Shown here: positions 32,664 to 35,175 of the stretch, one piece after another
Layout of the letters: each line of letters opens with the position of its first letter
How positions within the stretch are numbered: the first letter of the stretch is position 1
From: DATGHS01 sp035307785
Lineage (GTDB): Bacteria > Planctomycetota > Planctomycetia > Gemmatales > Gemmataceae
Assembly (NCBI GenBank): GCA_035307785.1
Contig: DATGHS010000505.1
Location: 1-35,175, forward strand
DNA: 35,175 bases
Direction of reading: 5' to 3'
Notes under the pieces: generated by a model
Databases searched by the model: none
Seen by the model: only the letters and a program-made list of their open reading frames with translations
What the model was told of the DNA's origin: nothing
Program-made: the position numbers and the translations under genes

Positions 32664-33727
32664 GGGTTACCGGCATTCTCCCGATACAGCGAATACGAAA
32701 AGGCTCCCAACAAGTCACCGCGTTCGCAACCGTGGCAAGTTTGGCACTGCTTAACGGCCCGGATGGCGCCAAGCATGTAGCACGTGCCGTCGATCTCGCG
32801 AATATACAGGTCTTCACCGCGCAGCAGTTCGGCAAGGCCGCGCTCTTCGAACTTATCGAGAGGACGCGTGGGACCGCCGCGAAGTTCGCTCATGCGCGGT
32901 AGATTTGGCGAAACGTATACCGCAGGGTGTTCATGAATCAGTAAGCTCACCAACTCGACGGTTTGAAGTGTCCAGGGATTGGCCGCTGTTGGCGAGTTTC
33001 TGAATTCATGCGGTCGGAATCCTGCGACCTCGCGGCGACTATTCACATAACCCAAACCGCGCGGATTCAGGAAATCCAAAATGCTGAGATCATTCAAGAA
33101 CCAAAGGTCGGAAAACGATGCGCCGGCCGGCGTTTCAGCCGACGACGGCAGTTCAAGCACCGGTGAACGGTGTCCGGCTTGCGGAACGACCGAGCTGTCG
33201 CCTAACGGCGGGATCGGCCTCAACCTGCGGGCCACGCCGAAACCGGGGCTGTTGATAAATGTTTGAAACGTCTCTTCATGTAGACGCCTTAGTGATCCAC
33301 CGCCGTATCGGAATTCTTCCTCCATCCTTTTCAGATGATCACCCGTTTCAGCCGGAAGCTGCTGAGGATGATAGAAAGCTTGGGGTTCGGGCACACTGCC
33401 CTCCATCGAAACCAACGGGTATTTGCTCTTTTTAGACGAGAGTTCATACCAATGCCACGCTCCGGGAACTCCGTAAACGAGCAAAACCGTCAGGAGGGCT
33501 ACTGGCACGAAGTATCGTCGTCGAGACGGTTCTCGAAAATGGTGAATCTCAACCAGAAAGGCGATCGTCAACAACACCGGCGGGATTAGCAACGCTCCGA
33601 CATACATGACGAGCAAAAACGAAGCGCTCACTAATGCGAATAGGAGCATCGGAAATCCCTTCCGATGCACGCTCCAAATAGCGCAAGGTAGCTGAAATGC
33701 CGTGTGGATTAATGCGAGGATCAGCAT
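32660..33727 (-). CDS. Membrane protein with CxxCH (heme c-like) C-terminal motif
   Basis: A 355-residue protein. The first 100 residues hold three hydrophobic segments. The remainder is soluble and Pro-rich, ending in IREIDGTCYMLGAIRAVKQ, then C328-Q-T-C331-H332, followed by ERGDLLGAFSY. That CxxCH plus 'GDLLGAFSY' combination resembles the DUF3365/Tll0287-type heme-binding ends of exported proteins. A single c-type heme is therefore plausible if this end faces the periplasm. It overlaps argA by four bases (ATGA), so both should be co-translated, although no biochemical link is evident. Start is ATG 33727 with AGGTG upstream. Function unknown. Confidence 0.8.
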   Translation of the reverse strand: MLILALIHTAFQLPCAIWSVHRKGFPMLLFALVSASFLLVMYVGALLIPPVLLTIAFLVEIHHFREPSRRRYFVPVALLTVLLVYGVPGAWHWYELSSKKSKYPLVSMEGSVPEPQAFYHPQQLPAETGDHLKRMEEEFRYGGGSLRRLHEETFQTFINSPGFGVARRLRPIPPLGDSSVVPQAGHRSPVLELPSSAETPAGASFSDLWFLNDLSILDFLNPRGLGYVNSRREVAGFRPHEFRNSPTAANPWTLQTVELVSLLIHEHPAVYVSPNLPRMSELRGGPTRPLDKFEERGLAELLRGEDLYIREIDGTCYMLGAIRAVKQCQTCHGCERGDLLGAFSYSLYRENAGNP

Positions 33728-33788
33728 GGGGGCACCTAATTCAGTTCAACTTCTGCCCGCCCGAATGGAGTCGCCTTACTCTCTCTGC

Positions 33789-34529
33789 TCAAGAATCCGC
33801 TTGCAGCACCTCTTGATACTGCTTGGGCACATCCTCCCATGCCGCGATGTACGTCGCTTCCAGCGGCACATTGATGTAATTCTCGCGTGTCAGGAATAAC
33901 GGCATCTCCGGAATCGGTTCACCCACCGCGAAGTGTGCGGCGAACGCGTTCACCACGTCGCCACCAGTGTAGGCCATCGCCGTCAGTGGTTGATCCTTCG
34001 GGAGCGCGTAATCCTGGCTGCTAATCTCGTTCAGCAACAAACCGTGGATTCCGTTTGGATCACGCGGTCCTGGCGTATGCACGTCGACCAAGAGCAAGTG
34101 AATTCCGCTGTCGAGTGCCGCCAGCGCTTTGTCCAGCAAGGTTCGAATGGCATGCCGGTTGGATTTGTTTCCGCGCGAGAGGATTTCAATCATAGCGACA
34201 ATGCGATCGTCACTCGTGTGGCGGATAACTACCGTGCGCTGCAAGCGAGCATAGGGATCGCGGGTGATCGTGGCACGAGCGTGAGCGCGCGGTGGTGATT
34301 GTGTGAGTGTGGAAGTCCCGGCCAATGCACCGTTTGGTTCTGCGTTTTTCTTAGCCTGGAGAGTCAATACATCCGGAGTGCCCAGATCGCCGCCGATTTG
34401 CTCGGCCATGACATAATAGCCGTCCGGCAGCAGTCCACGCTTCAGCGCGCGCTTTATTTCCAGCACCCACGAGTAGTGAAAGTCGTGGAAGGTGCCGTCG
34501 CTCACGCGCGTCCAGTCGTGTACCGGCAT
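33789..34529 (-). CDS. DUF4058 family protein
   Basis: A 246-residue protein of the DUF4058 family: the N-terminus MPVHDWTRVSDGTFHDFHYSW is diagnostic, and the central VAMIEILSRGNKSN resembles the conserved IEI.SP.NK segment. The family is common in planctomycetes and cyanobacteria and has no proven function; the central part is reminiscent of restriction-endonuclease-like cores, but I see no certain active site. It is complete. The gap 34530-34713 after it holds no recognisable gene. Confidence 0.88.
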   Translation of the reverse strand: MPVHDWTRVSDGTFHDFHYSWVLEIKRALKRGLLPDGYYVMAEQIGGDLGTPDVLTLQAKKNAEPNGALAGTSTLTQSPPRAHARATITRDPYARLQRTVVIRHTSDDRIVAMIEILSRGNKSNRHAIRTLLDKALAALDSGIHLLLVDVHTPGPRDPNGIHGLLLNEISSQDYALPKDQPLTAMAYTGGDVVNAFAAHFAVGEPIPEMPLFLTRENYINVPLEATYIAAWEDVPKQYQEVLQADS

Positions 34530-34713
34530 AAAAATGCCTCAGCTTTACAGTTGAAACACTTCGAACACATTATACATCGCGGCATTCCGAAGAATCTAGA
34601 AAACCTTTCGTCATGCCCCTGTCACTCGCTTCCGCTTGCGATACACTTCGCCGAACCGTAGATTGAACATTAGAGCATTTTCCCGGCGATGTTTTCCTTT
34701 GGGAAGCCAGTCC

Positions 34714-35175
34714 ATGCGCCGCGTCGTCATCCTCCTCTTGTTGCTCGCGATTGTCGCCGGCGGGGCGTACGGCGCGTGGTGGTATTACACCCACCGCGAG
34801 CAGCAGCCCAAGGAGCTTCTGCTTTACGGCAACGTCGATTTGCGCCAAGTGCAGCTGGCCTTCAACAACAGCGAGCGGATTGCCGCGGTGCTGGCCCAGG
34901 AAGGTGACCACGTGGAACAGGGACAGGTTTTGGCCCGGCTCGACACGCGTCGCCTGGAGCCCCAGGTCGCGCAAGCGGAAGCGCAGTTGGCCATGCAGCA
35001 ACACGTTGTCGAGAAGATGCACGCCGGCAGCCGGCCGGAGGAGATCGCCCAGGCCAAGGCAAACGTCGCTTCCGCCCAGGCCGAGGTTGCCAATGGCCGC
35101 CAGCAGTACGAGCGGCTCAAAAAGCTGGCCGTGGTGAAGCTCAACAACCAAACCGAAGTGCGGGCCGTGAGCCAG
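34714..35175 (+). CDS. HlyD/YbhG-type membrane fusion protein, 5' part
   Basis: Open to the window's end, with 154 codons seen. An N-terminal anchor (RRVVILLLLLAIVAGGAYGAWWYY) is followed by LLLYGNVDLRQVQLAFNNSERIAAVLAQEGDHVEQGQVLARLD, the lipoyl/barrel-sandwich hybrid domain, and by an alpha-helical hairpin rich in Ala, Gln and Glu. This is the periplasmic adaptor that links an inner-membrane ABC or similar exporter to the outer membrane, most like YbhG. The transporter genes should follow outside the window. Confidence 0.9.
   Translation, partial: MRRVVILLLLLAIVAGGAYGAWWYYTHREQQPKELLLYGNVDLRQVQLAFNNSERIAAVLAQEGDHVEQGQVLARLDTRRLEPQVAQAEAQLAMQQHVVEKMHAGSRPEEIAQAKANVASAQAEVANGRQQYERLKKLAVVKLNNQTEVRAVSQ

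Noticed and set aside
1..35175. tRNA, rRNA, 4.5S RNA, CRISPR array, glmS ribozyme or insertion sequence
   Set aside because: None was recognised on reading. A covariance-model scan, in particular for tRNA-Sec and 4.5S RNA, would be needed to exclude short RNAs.

Overview
The window looks like chromosomal DNA of a planctomycete. The indicators are a DUF1559 protein with a prepilin-type N-terminus next to a small exported lipoprotein, a Cys-type sulfatase, a Tat-exported Gfo/Idh/MocA oxidoreductase, a DUF4058 protein, and many palindromic repeats between genes. No rRNA, tRNA, CRISPR array or insertion sequence was seen. TGA is a normal stop here: rpsP, trmD and aguA end with it.

Layout. 15-1242: three overlapping genes (BrnT-like small protein, XRE-type HTH protein, nucleotidyltransferase) resembling a toxin-antitoxin or defence module. 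1435-3747: penicillin-acylase-family hydrolase. 3961-7880: translation and secretion block ffh, a small BamE-like protein, rpsP, trmD, rplS, yraN, without rimM. 7930-10233: tyrS and a CBS/MgtE-like membrane protein. 10357-12222 (minus): APC permease. 12553-14110: lipoprotein plus DUF1559 pair. 14580-15158: exported thioredoxin-like gene interrupted by one in-frame TGA. 15159-15637: composite palindromic repeat region. 15638-18813: small exported helical protein, glmS (minus), trpC (minus). 18856-22762 (plus): CPBP protease, sulfatase, double zinc-ribbon membrane protein, redoxin. 22887-30132 (minus): Gfo/Idh/MocA oxidoreductase, transglutaminase-like exported protein, two tandem thioredoxin-like paralogues, YheT-type hydrolase, response regulator. 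30234-31286: agmatine deiminase. 31383-34529 (minus): argA, a membrane protein with a CxxCH motif, DUF4058. 34714 to the end: start of a HlyD-type periplasmic adaptor.

Main discovery. Two unrelated exported thioredoxin-fold genes each carry exactly one in-frame TGA, and each TGA falls on a Cys position of the redox motif: CLV-TGA (CxxU) at 14748-14750 and TGA-GPC (UxxC) at 28340-28338 on the minus strand. The second gene lies directly upstream of an intact paralogue that has Cys (CPDC) at the same residue number, 65. A hairpin with G and U in its apical loop starts a few bases after the second TGA, as expected of a bacterial SECIS element. I infer two selenoproteins that ordinary annotation would split or call pseudogenes. 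No selA, selB, selC or selD gene lies in the window, so this inference depends on the rest of the genome.

A second theme is a dense population of inverted repeats at gene ends, including three related G/C-rich elements lying exactly in three convergent gene gaps, and a repeat arm that recurs as coding sequence inside the sulfatase gene.
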